Assembly: GCA_030598525.1 (NCBI GenBank)
Contig: JAUVPT010000022.1
Coordinates: 1-14,874 of the forward strand
Source: Gemmatimonadota bacterium
Lineage (GTDB): Bacteria > Gemmatimonadota > Gemmatimonadetes > Palauibacterales > Palauibacteraceae
Direction: 5' to 3'
Length of the DNA stretch: 14,874 nucleotides
Shown here: positions 1 to 6,758 of the stretch, piece by piece
How the letters are laid out: every line of letters starts with the position of its first letter
How positions within the stretch are numbered: position 1 is the stretch's first letter
Program-made: the position numbers and the translations under genes
The notes under the pieces: generated by a model
The model's input: only the letters and a program-made list of their open reading frames with translations
The model's database searches: none
What the model was told of the DNA's origin: nothing

Positions 1-741
<741 letters not shown>

Positions 742-769
742 CGAGGCGTCCCTCGAGGATAGCCCCGGA

Positions 770-1384
770 ATGAGTGCTGCTCCGGCCCGTCGCCGCAGGA
801 TAGTTGTCAAGGCCGTCCTGTGGGTCGTTTGCCTGGCTCCGGCTCTGTCGCTGGGGATCGCCGCGCTCATGGACGGTCTGGGGGCGAACCCGATCGAGGA
901 GATCACGCACCGCACGGGGTGGTGGGCCCTGTTTCTCTTGACCGTCACTCTGTCGATTACGCCGCTGCGTCGAGTGGCTGGCAAGCCGGGCTGGATACGC
1001 TATCGGCGCCTCGTGGGCCTGTTCGCCTTCTTCTATGCCACGCTGCACTTCTTGACGTATCTGGTTCTGGACCAGTTCTTCGGCTGGTCGTACATCATCG
1101 AGGACATCGCTGAAAGGCCGTTCATCACGCTCGGCTTTGCGACATGGCTGTTACTGGTCGCCCTGGCGGTGACATCTACCACGGGCTGGATACGTCGGCT
1201 CCGAAAGAACTGGCAGCGCCTTCATCGCCTGATATACCCAGCGGCTCTCGCAGGCGGTGTGCACTTCCTGTGGAAGGTGAAGGCCGATACGCGGGAGCCG
1301 ATCGTCTTCCTGGCGGTGATCATCGCGCTCCTTCTCGTACGCGCATGGGCGCCCTGGAAACGCAGGGCATCGCGGGTGGGGTGA
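770..1384 (+). CDS. msrQ: Heme-binding membrane subunit MsrQ of the MsrPQ system
   Basis: Integral membrane b-type cytochrome of the ferric-reductase-like family that carries electrons from the quinone pool or flavin reductase to MsrP. At 204 residues it has the normal family length. Hydrophobic segments lie near residues 13-34, 50-66, 82-100, 118-138, 154-168 and 176-192. The candidate heme-ligand histidines sit in the expected places: His93 in Y-A-T-L-H-F-L, His152 in W-Q-R-L-H-R-L and His165 in G-G-V-H-F-L-W. I chose the ATG at 770 because it gives a short basic N-terminus (A-R-R-R-R) ahead of the first membrane helix. The frame stays open upstream to 602, but that part overlaps msrP and does not look like MsrQ. 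The ribosome site is weak (CCCCGGA just upstream), and 28 nt separate it from the msrP stop, so co-transcription is likely. Confidence 0.93.
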   Translation: MSAAPARRRRIVVKAVLWVVCLAPALSLGIAALMDGLGANPIEEITHRTGWWALFLLTVTLSITPLRRVAGKPGWIRYRRLVGLFAFFYATLHFLTYLVLDQFFGWSYIIEDIAERPFITLGFATWLLLVALAVTSTTGWIRRLRKNWQRLHRLIYPAALAGGVHFLWKVKADTREPIVFLAVIIALLLVRAWAPWKRRASRVG

Positions 1385-1398
1385 CCGGTGCGCTAGAA

Positions 1399-1425
1399 GA
1401 AGGCGCCCCGTCACAGGGCGCCTTC
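1399..1425. terminator. Hairpin between convergent msrQ and the exported-protein gene
   Basis: Perfect 10-bp inverted repeat (1399-1408 with 1416-1425, GAAGGCGCCC stem) around a 7-nt loop. It lies in the 69-nt gap between the msrQ stop and the stop of the convergent minus-strand gene. The position and symmetry suggest a bidirectional terminator or a 3' mRNA stabiliser. There is no T-tract on either side (GGGGG follows on the plus strand), so it is not a textbook intrinsic terminator. The structure is seen directly; the termination role is inferred. Confidence 0.6.
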
Positions 1426-1453
1426 GGGGGTCCAGCTCCCAGTGGGCGGCGGG

Positions 1454-1918
1454 TCAGGTAGCGTATGCCTTACGCCCCGCCGCCCGTCGCATTTTTCGGT
1501 GCTCGACCCGGTGCAGGAGAGCCGTCGAACGGGAGCCTTCGTACTGGATCACTCCCTCGATCATCAAGCCGTCGTCGCTGAGCTCCCCCTTGAACGAGGC
1601 TCCGTGCTCAGTGACCATGCACAGGTGTCCCTGGTCGTAAGAGACGTCGGCCTCGCTCACGCGGTCGCCAGATCGAACCAGGACCATCGCCTCGAGTTCG
1701 CCGTCGGCCGCACGTCGGATCTCGAACAGCGGAGTGCCTGCCTGGCTCGTCTCGCCTGGCTCCACCCATTGCCACACGCCCACGACGTCTCCCGACTCCG
1801 CGCCGGGGTACAGGGTGGAGGAGGCCGCGATGTTGGAAAGCACGAGCCCCGCAGCGATCGCTGCCACGGACAATAGAGCTCTCAGCCCCTCCCGTTTCCT
1901 CTCCGCACCGTAGTACAT
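1454..1918 (-). CDS. Small exported beta-rich protein, function unknown
   Basis: Predicted protein of 154 residues. The N-terminus has a charged stretch (A-E-R-K-R-E), then a hydrophobic run at about residues 14-32 and an A-A-S-S cleavage-like site, so it is probably exported to the periplasm. The mature part (G-V-W-Q-W, then L-F-E-I, S-Y-D-Q-G-H-L, F-K-G-E-L-S-D-D-G, I-E-G-V-I-Q-Y, T-A-L-L-H-R-V) has the rhythm of small beta-barrel, lipocalin-like domains often found alone or beside serine hydrolases. That likeness is pattern recognition, not a firm family assignment. The ATG at 1918 is preceded by GAGG six bases upstream, which fixes the start. The frame stays open upstream to 2389, but that part lacks protein-like composition. 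It is convergent with msrPQ and divergent from the thiI operon, so it is probably transcribed alone. No catalytic motif is visible. Confidence 0.72.
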   Translation of the reverse strand: MYYGAERKREGLRALLSVAAIAAGLVLSNIAASSTLYPGAESGDVVGVWQWVEPGETSQAGTPLFEIRRAADGELEAMVLVRSGDRVSEADVSYDQGHLCMVTEHGASFKGELSDDGLMIEGVIQYEGSRSTALLHRVEHRKMRRAAGRKAYAT

Positions 1919-2255
1919 GGCTTTCCTCACCGTCTCCCCTGTCCTCGCAGAATTCGTCGCGCCGTGGTCGGCGCTGCCTTTCCTCCTCATATCGGCAACA
2001 GCCGTGCCACGCACTAACTGAGACGCTAACATATTGTAAACAAAGGAATAATAACGAGTGATATCAAGTGGTTTGTCCTTCATCGTGCGTCCGCCTGTGG
2101 AAGGCGGTGTGCCGGAACCGAACACTTCGACGGGGTGGAGCGCGTTCTTGCCCCGATCCTCGGCTTCCGGATAGAATGCCGCGTTGCACCCGGTGTTCAC
2201 GCGTCTCTCGTTCGGACGCCGGGTCTGTCGAACTCTCGACCGCCGGAGACTGAAA
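1919..2255. other. 337-nt divergent intergenic region
   Basis: Region between the exported-protein gene (minus) and the small membrane ORF/thiI operon (plus). It must hold promoters for both directions. The only distinctive content is an AT-rich patch at about 2014-2068 in otherwise GC-rich DNA. A minus-strand frame is open across it, continuous with the 1454-1918 gene, but residues encoded upstream of 1918 look unlike protein and the well-placed ribosome site is at 1918. No tRNA, repeat or clear terminator is visible. Confidence 0.5.
2029..2067 (-). promoter_or_regulatory. AT-rich putative promoter region for the exported-protein gene
   Basis: On the minus strand this patch reads TTGATA (2067-2062) and later TACAAT (2038-2033) and TATGTT (2033-2028 region). 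TACAAT matches the sigma-70 -10 consensus in five of six bases. The gap to TTGATA is 23 nt, too long for a standard promoter, so the -35 is uncertain. An initiation site near 2026 would give a leader of about 108 nt before the ATG at 1918. The AT-richness against the background is the main evidence; exact elements are a guess. Confidence 0.3.
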
Positions 2256-2366
2256 GTGATACCGGACAGTTTCGTTTTGATTACGATCGTGCTTGCCATT
2301 CCCGTGGTCGGGCTCGTGGCGGCCCTCGTGGCGTCGCGGATCCCGAATCGGCGCTCCGACTCCTGA
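2256..2366 (+). CDS. Candidate 36-residue single-pass membrane protein
   Basis: Short ORF starting with GTG at 2256 and ending at TGA 2364-2366. A clear ribosome site GGAG lies at 2245-2248, seven bases before the start. The product begins M-I-P-D-S, then has about 21 continuous hydrophobic residues (F-V-L-I-T-I-V-L-A-I-P-V-V-G-L onward) and ends with a basic tail R-I-P-N-R-R-S-D-S. This is the layout of a small single-helix membrane protein. It ends 40 nt before thiI on the same strand, so it could be the first gene of that operon or a translated leader. I do not recognise a family. Against it are the short length and the chance of random hydrophobic ORFs; for it are the spaced ribosome site and clean topology. 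Confidence 0.45.
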   Translation: MIPDSFVLITIVLAIPVVGLVAALVASRIPNRRSDS

Positions 2367-2406
2367 GTCGATCGCTGGGAAACACACACCGCTGCGGCCT
2401 GAGTCC

Positions 2407-3948
2407 ATGATGGGGACCGCTCCTGGCGCCCTCGCGGCCGGTCGTCTTCCGGCGGCTGGCGATCTGATGCTGCGACTCACCGGTGAGATCACCACCAAGG
2501 GCAGGCGCACGCGCTCCCGGTTCCAGAAGAAGCTCGTCGAAAACACTCGAGACGCGCTGGAGAGCTCGGGTGCCGCGTGCCGGCTGCGTTCGGAGTGGAG
2601 TCGTCTGTACGTCCGTTCCGATCAGGCGGTGGAGGAGCCGTTGGCGCGGGTGTTCGGAATCAGCACCTTCTCGGCACTGGAGGCCGAGTGTGGTGCTGAA
2701 CTGTCCCAAATCGTGGAAGTGGGCCTGCGCACGTTCGGGCAGCGCGTCAAGGGAAGGGCCTTCGCCGTACGGGCGCGTCGGGCAGGCACCCACCCGTTCA
2801 ACTCCCAGGATGTGATGCAGCAGCTTGGCGCGGCCCTCGGTGAGGACGCGCGAGTTGACCTGAGCCATCCCGATGTGGAGGTATTCGTCGAAGTCCGGGA
2901 CGAGCGTGCCGTCTTCTACGCATCGAAGGAGCGGGGTGCGGGAGGACTCCCGTTGGGGGTGGAGGGCAAGGCGGTCTGCCTGCTGTCTGGCGGCTTCGAC
3001 TCGGCAGTAGCCGCGTGGATGATGCTGCGTCGGGGCGTGGCCCTGGACTACGTCTTCTGCAACCTCGGTGGCGACGCGTACCAGCGGATGGTGCTCGAAG
3101 TGGCGGCGGTTCTGGCCGATCGATGGAGCTACGGGACCCGACCCACGCTGCTTTCGCTCGACTTCGATCCCGTGGTGACGGAGCTCCGCAGGGCTTTCCG
3201 GCCCGCCTTTCAGCAGATCGCTCTGAAGCGGGAAATGTACCGAGCGGCTGAGCGCGTGGCATTTCGACTTGGCGCCGACGCGATCGTGACCGGTGAGGCC
3301 GTAGGGCAGGTCTCGTCCCAGACGCTGGCCAATCTGAGGGCGATCGACGACGCCAGTTCCCTTCCGGTGCTCAGGCCTCTCGTGGGCATGGACAAGGAGG
3401 AGATCATCTCGCGCTCCCGGCAGATCGGGACCTACGAGATCTCGGCCAGGGTTCGTGAATACTGTTCGATCAGCACGGGGCGACCGGCGACGGCGGCTTC
3501 TCCGGTGGCGGTTCTGCATGAAGAAAAGGGACTCGACGCCTCCGTTCTCGAGGACAGTCTGGCGTCGGCGAAGCTCTTTGATCTCCGGGCGATGGACATG
3601 GCCCGAGTGGCGGGGGAGAGCGTCTTCGTGGACGTGGTTCCGGACGGAGCGATCGTCCTCGACACGCGCGCGCCGGAATCGTTCCGCAACTGGCACTGGA
3701 AGGGCGCCGAACACCGAGAGTACGTTGACCTGCTGACGGACTACCGGAAGCTCAACCGGGACTTCACGTACGTGCTGTATTGCGAGTTCGGGCTCAAGAG
3801 TGCTCGTGTGGCGGAGCTGATGCAGAGAGCCGGATACGAAGCCTACAGCTTCCTTGGTGGGGTGAAGGGCCTTCGCCGGCTGGTCTCTCGGGATCGGGAT
3901 TCCGCTTCGGCCGTCCCTGTCGCAACGGGTGGAGCAGACGTTGACTGA
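2407..3948 (+). CDS. thiI: tRNA 4-thiouridine synthase / sulfurtransferase ThiI with rhodanese domain
   Basis: ThiI adenylates tRNA U8 and inserts sulfur from a cysteine desulfurase to make 4-thiouridine. In some bacteria it also passes sulfur to ThiS for thiamine thiazole synthesis. Domains in order: N-terminal ferredoxin-like segment (L-R-L-T-G-E-I-T-T-K-G), THUMP domain near residues 65-170, PP-loop ATPase with S-G-G-F-D-S at 194-199, and a C-terminal rhodanese domain from about 405. Both functional cysteines of the long E. coli-type enzyme are present: Cys353 in E-Y-C-S-I-S and Cys459 in L-Y-C-E-F-G-L-K-S. The length of 513 residues is slightly above the usual 480. I chose ATG 2407; ATG 2410 and ATG 2467 also fit, and 2467 would start almost exactly at the conserved segment. 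No strong ribosome site decides between them. The 3' end overlaps uppS, implying translational coupling. Confidence 0.93.
   Translation: MMGTAPGALAAGRLPAAGDLMLRLTGEITTKGRRTRSRFQKKLVENTRDALESSGAACRLRSEWSRLYVRSDQAVEEPLARVFGISTFSALEAECGAELSQIVEVGLRTFGQRVKGRAFAVRARRAGTHPFNSQDVMQQLGAALGEDARVDLSHPDVEVFVEVRDERAVFYASKERGAGGLPLGVEGKAVCLLSGGFDSAVAAWMMLRRGVALDYVFCNLGGDAYQRMVLEVAAVLADRWSYGTRPTLLSLDFDPVVTELRRAFRPAFQQIALKREMYRAAERVAFRLGADAIVTGEAVGQVSSQTLANLRAIDDASSLPVLRPLVGMDKEEIISRSRQIGTYEISARVREYCSISTGRPATAASPVAVLHEEKGLDASVLEDSLASAKLFDLRAMDMARVAGESVFVDVVPDGAIVLDTRAPESFRNWHWKGAEHREYVDLLTDYRKLNRDFTYVLYCEFGLKSARVAELMQRAGYEAYSFLGGVKGLRRLVSRDRDSASAVPVATGGADVD
3931..3934 (+). promoter_or_regulatory. Ribosome binding site GGAG favouring a TTG start for uppS
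   Basis: GGAG lies six bases before TTG 3941 and is inside the 3' end of thiI. The alternative GTG at 3929 has no purine-rich site in front of it, which is why TTG 3941 was preferred. Confidence 0.45.
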
Positions 3949-4699
3949 GGCAGGGGTGGGTCTGGAGAAGCTCCTCGAGCAGGTGCGTGCGGGAGGCGGT
4001 GTACCGCGACACATCGCGATCATCATGGACGGCAACGGGCGATGGGCTGGTGAGCGGGCACTCCCACGCTTCATGGGCCATCGGCAAGGAATGAAATCGG
4101 TTCGGAGGGTCGTTACCGGCTCCCTGGAGTTGGGGGTCGAGCACCTGACTCTGTATGCCTTCTCGAAGGAAAACTGGTCGCGCCCACCCGAGGAGATAGG
4201 CGCCCTCATGAGGCTCCTGTCTGAATATGTCGAGCGTGACAAGGAAGAGTTGGCTGAGAAGGGCGTCCGCGTCAGGGTGATCGGGGACAGGTCGAGTCTG
4301 TCTCCGGCAGCCTTGCGCGCCGTCGAGTCGATCGAGGGCACCACGGCGGCTGGAGGTACGCTGGCCCTGAATCTCGCGATCAGCTACGGCTCACGTGACG
4401 AGATCCTGGGCGCCGCCCGGATCCTCGCCGGGCGCTGCCTCGCAGGAGAGATGGCGCTTGACGACATCAGTGAGACCAGTTTCGCTTCGGCTCTGTACAC
4501 GGCTGGATCGCCGGATCCGGACCTGCTCATTCGCACGTCCGGCGAGATGAGGGTCTCCAACTTCCTGCTCTGGCAGATCGCCTATTCGGAGATCCTCGTG
4601 ACACCCGTTCTGTGGCCCGATTTCGGAGAGAGAGATCTCTACGAGGCCGCACTCGAGTACCAGCGGCGCGAGAGGCGATTCGGCCGCGTTACCCGGTGA
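3941..4699 (+). CDS. uppS: Di-trans,poly-cis-undecaprenyl-diphosphate synthase (isoprenyl transferase)
   Basis: Cis-prenyltransferase that extends farnesyl diphosphate with eight isopentenyl diphosphates to make undecaprenyl diphosphate, the lipid carrier for peptidoglycan and surface glycans. The diagnostic H-I-A-I-I-M-D-G-N-G-R-W-A block is at residues 24-36, with catalytic Asp30. The C-terminal signature D-P-D-L-L-I-R-T-S-G-E, then S-N-F-L-L-W-Q, is intact, as is F-S-K-E-N-W. It is 252 residues from TTG 3941, normal for the family. Other possible starts are GTG 3929 (20-nt overlap with thiI, no ribosome site) and GTG 3956. The TTG start overlaps the thiI stop by 8 nt. cdsA follows after 6 nt. 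Substrate supply is linked to Dxr two genes downstream. Confidence 0.95.
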   Translation: MTEAGVGLEKLLEQVRAGGGVPRHIAIIMDGNGRWAGERALPRFMGHRQGMKSVRRVVTGSLELGVEHLTLYAFSKENWSRPPEEIGALMRLLSEYVERDKEELAEKGVRVRVIGDRSSLSPAALRAVESIEGTTAAGGTLALNLAISYGSRDEILGAARILAGRCLAGEMALDDISETSFASALYTAGSPDPDLLIRTSGEMRVSNFLLWQIAYSEILVTPVLWPDFGERDLYEAALEYQRRERRFGRVTR

Positions 4700-4705
4700 G
4701 CGAGC

Positions 4706-5536
4706 ATGGCGTCTGATCTCGGTCAGCGACTGACGGTGGCAGCGATAGGCATTCCCGTTACAGTCGCCGTGACCTACGCGGGAGGACCGCTGTTCGCGGC
4801 CGGGCTCGCGGTTCTGTCTGCGGTGGCCGTGTGGGAAATCGGCCGCATGCTGGCGGCCCGCGGCGACCGCTTCCTCTACGTGCCGGGAATGGTCCTCGCT
4901 GCTTCCTATCCACTGGCCGCCCTCTACCTGGGTTCCGCAGACGCCTGGAGCATCACCTTGGCGGCCATCGTGCTCCTCGTCGGTGCCGCGACGCTGCGTA
5001 TGGCCCCCGCAGAACGGCCCTTCCAGGCCGCGGCCCTGACATTCACGGCCGCTGTCTACGTCGGGGGGCTGATCAGCTTCGGAGTTCCGCTGCGTGAGCG
5101 GTTCGCGGTGAGCGCCCTCGAGGGGACCCTGTTCTTCTTTCTTCCCGTCGCGCTCACGTGGCTCGCGGATACGGCCGCATATTTCGGGGGACGAGCCTTC
5201 GGGAAGCGACAGCTCTCCCCGGTCATCAGCCCGAACAAGACGGTGGAAGGAGCGGCAGCGGCCCTCCTCGCCGGCCCCATTGGCGCCGTGTTCTACGGAT
5301 TCGTCGTGCTTCCACGGCTCGGCAGCTCCCTTGGCGTCCCGGGACTACTTGCCCTCGGATTGGTCATTGCGGCTGCGGCCACCATCGGTGACCTGGCGGA
5401 ATCCGCGCTGAAGCGGGAATGCGGAGTCAAGGACTCGTCCGGGCTTCTGCCCGGCCACGGGGGTTTGCTGGATCGGATGGATTCGCTGTTGTGGTCCATT
5501 CCTGCGGCCTGCGTGTTCCTCCTGGTGTTCCTGTGA
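4706..5536 (+). CDS. cdsA: Phosphatidate cytidylyltransferase CdsA
   Basis: Integral membrane enzyme that makes CDP-diacylglycerol from phosphatidic acid and CTP, the branch point for bacterial phospholipids. It is 276 residues with about eight hydrophobic segments. The C-terminal CDP-alcohol signature is complete at residues 233-259: S-A-L-K-R, then K-D-S-S-G-L-L-P-G-H-G-G-L-L-D-R-M-D. An earlier conserved block, D-T-A-A-Y-F-G-G-R-A-F-G-K and S-P-N-K-T-V-E-G, is also present. ATG 4706 is 6 nt after the uppS stop, with GTGAG overlapping that stop as a weak ribosome site. The stop shares GTGA with the dxr start. The uppS-cdsA-dxr order is widely conserved. Confidence 0.95.
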   Translation: MASDLGQRLTVAAIGIPVTVAVTYAGGPLFAAGLAVLSAVAVWEIGRMLAARGDRFLYVPGMVLAASYPLAALYLGSADAWSITLAAIVLLVGAATLRMAPAERPFQAAALTFTAAVYVGGLISFGVPLRERFAVSALEGTLFFFLPVALTWLADTAAYFGGRAFGKRQLSPVISPNKTVEGAAAALLAGPIGAVFYGFVVLPRLGSSLGVPGLLALGLVIAAAATIGDLAESALKRECGVKDSSGLLPGHGGLLDRMDSLLWSIPAACVFLLVFL

Positions 5537-6711
5537 GCGACGTCCGGAGTGTGGCTGTTCTGGGAGCCACCGGAAGCATCGGGGGCTCAACCCTGAACGT
5601 CATCGATCGTCACCCGGAGCGGTTTCGTGTTGCCGCCCTCACCGCTGGCCGGCGGGCCGATGCCCTGGATCGACTGGCCGTGTGCTGGAACCCGGACTAC
5701 GTGGTCCTTGCGGGAGTGGAGGATCTGCCAACCGGGCGACAGTGGGGGGGGGATTGGCGGTACGGGAGCGAGGAGATGAGGCTGGCGGCAGCGGATCCGG
5801 CGATCCCCATCGTGGTGAACGCGCTCGTCGGATTCGCGGGTCTTGAATCGACTCTTGCCGCCCTGGGGGCGGGGAAGCGACTGGCGCTGGCGAATAAGGA
5901 ATCGCTGGTTGTCGGGGGACATCTCGTGCTGGAGGCTGCGGCCGCCGGAGGAGGCGAGCTCATCCCTGTGGACAGCGAGCACAGCGCGATTCTCCAGTGC
6001 CTGGGTGGGCGTCCCACCGCCGAGGTGCACCGCGTGATTCTCACCGCTTCGGGCGGCCCGTTCAGGGATTGGCCTGCCGATCGGTTCGCGAGCATCCGCC
6101 CGGAGGATGCCCTGGCGCACCCTACCTGGAGCATGGGGGACAAGATCACGGTCGACTCGGCGACGCTGGCCAACAAGGCGCTCGAGGTGATCGAAGCGCA
6201 CCTGCTCTTCGGACTCGACTTCGACAGGATCGATGTCGTGGTGCACCCCGGCTCGATCGTACATTCGATGGTCGAGTTCAGGGATGGCTCGACGGTGTCA
6301 CAGCTCGGACATCCGACGATGGAAGTCCCGATCCAGTACGCCCTGTCGGCCCCCGAGCGCCTGCCGAACGAGTTCCGCTCGTTCGACCCCGTGGACGCGG
6401 GCCCTCTCGAGTTCGAGCGGTTGCGTCGCGAGGACTTCCCCATGTTCGAGCTCGGAGTGGCCGCCGGTCGTTCGGGTGGTACGGCGCCGGCCGTCTACAA
6501 TGCCGCCAACGAAGTAGCGGTCCGAGCGTTTCTCGAAGGCCGGCTGAAATTCCAGGCAATCGCTACGCTCGTCGAGACCGTGATGTCCTCGATGCCCCAG
6601 ACGCCCGTGGAGAGCCTCCAGCACCTGGTCAGAGTCGATGCGGAGGCCAGATCCCGGTCCCGCGAGAGTCTCGGAACACAGTCAGCGACGAGGGGTGATA
6701 GGACTCCGTGA
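5533..6711 (+). CDS. dxr: 1-deoxy-D-xylulose 5-phosphate reductoisomerase Dxr
   Basis: First committed enzyme of the MEP isoprenoid pathway; converts DXP to 2-C-methyl-D-erythritol 4-phosphate using NADPH and a divalent metal. The NADPH loop G-A-T-G-S-I-G is at residues 11-17. L-A-N-K-E-S-L-V is at 119-126. Metal ligands are Asp147 and Glu149 in P-V-D-S-E-H, and Glu218 in N-K-A-L-E-V-I-E-A. The substrate segment H-P-G-S-I-V-H-S-M-V is present. At 392 residues the length is normal. GTG 5533 overlaps the cdsA stop by 4 nt and places the nucleotide loop at the usual distance. The frame is open upstream to 5419, but that lies inside cdsA. A run of nine G at 5744-5752 encodes Gln70-Trp-Gly-Gly-Asp; the frame is intact across it. 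The polar, Arg/Ser-rich C-terminal tail is unconserved-looking. Confidence 0.95.
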   Translation: MSDVRSVAVLGATGSIGGSTLNVIDRHPERFRVAALTAGRRADALDRLAVCWNPDYVVLAGVEDLPTGRQWGGDWRYGSEEMRLAAADPAIPIVVNALVGFAGLESTLAALGAGKRLALANKESLVVGGHLVLEAAAAGGGELIPVDSEHSAILQCLGGRPTAEVHRVILTASGGPFRDWPADRFASIRPEDALAHPTWSMGDKITVDSATLANKALEVIEAHLLFGLDFDRIDVVVHPGSIVHSMVEFRDGSTVSQLGHPTMEVPIQYALSAPERLPNEFRSFDPVDAGPLEFERLRREDFPMFELGVAAGRSGGTAPAVYNAANEVAVRAFLEGRLKFQAIATLVETVMSSMPQTPVESLQHLVRVDAEARSRSRESLGTQSATRGDRTP

Positions 6712-6758
6712 GCGCACACTCATTCACCTGTACCTCTGACGGCCTTAGCGAATGCTGA
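6708..6758 (+). CDS. Speculative 16-codon mini-ORF coupling dxr to rseP
   Basis: GTG at 6708 overlaps the dxr stop as GTGA, the same junction used by several gene pairs in this window. The frame runs 16 codons (M-S-A-H-S-F-T-C-T-S-D-G-L-S-E-C) and stops at 6756-6758, just past the rseP ATG at 6752. rseP has no visible ribosome site, so ribosomes finishing this mini-ORF could restart on rseP. The ORF is short enough to occur by chance, and its product need not have a function. Confidence 0.2.
   Translation: MSAHSFTCTSDGLSEC

Noticed and set aside
1919..2389. N-terminal extension of the exported-protein gene
   Set aside because: The frame is open, but the extension would bury the signal peptide inside the protein, and the start at 1918 has a good ribosome site.
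2281..4344. Very long minus-strand open frame opposite thiI and uppS
   Set aside because: Its product is low-complexity, rich in Arg/His/Pro, with no motif, and it lies antisense to two genes with full catalytic motifs. It is a by-product of high-GC codon use.
4411..4445. GC-rich inverted repeat inside uppS
   Set aside because: Only about six contiguous base pairs (GCCCGG/CCGGGC) and no link to a gene boundary; expected by chance at this GC content.
5419..5532. Upstream start for dxr inside cdsA
   Set aside because: The NADPH loop should be near residue 10; the extension would add 38 unrelated residues. GTG 5533 overlaps the cdsA stop in the usual way.
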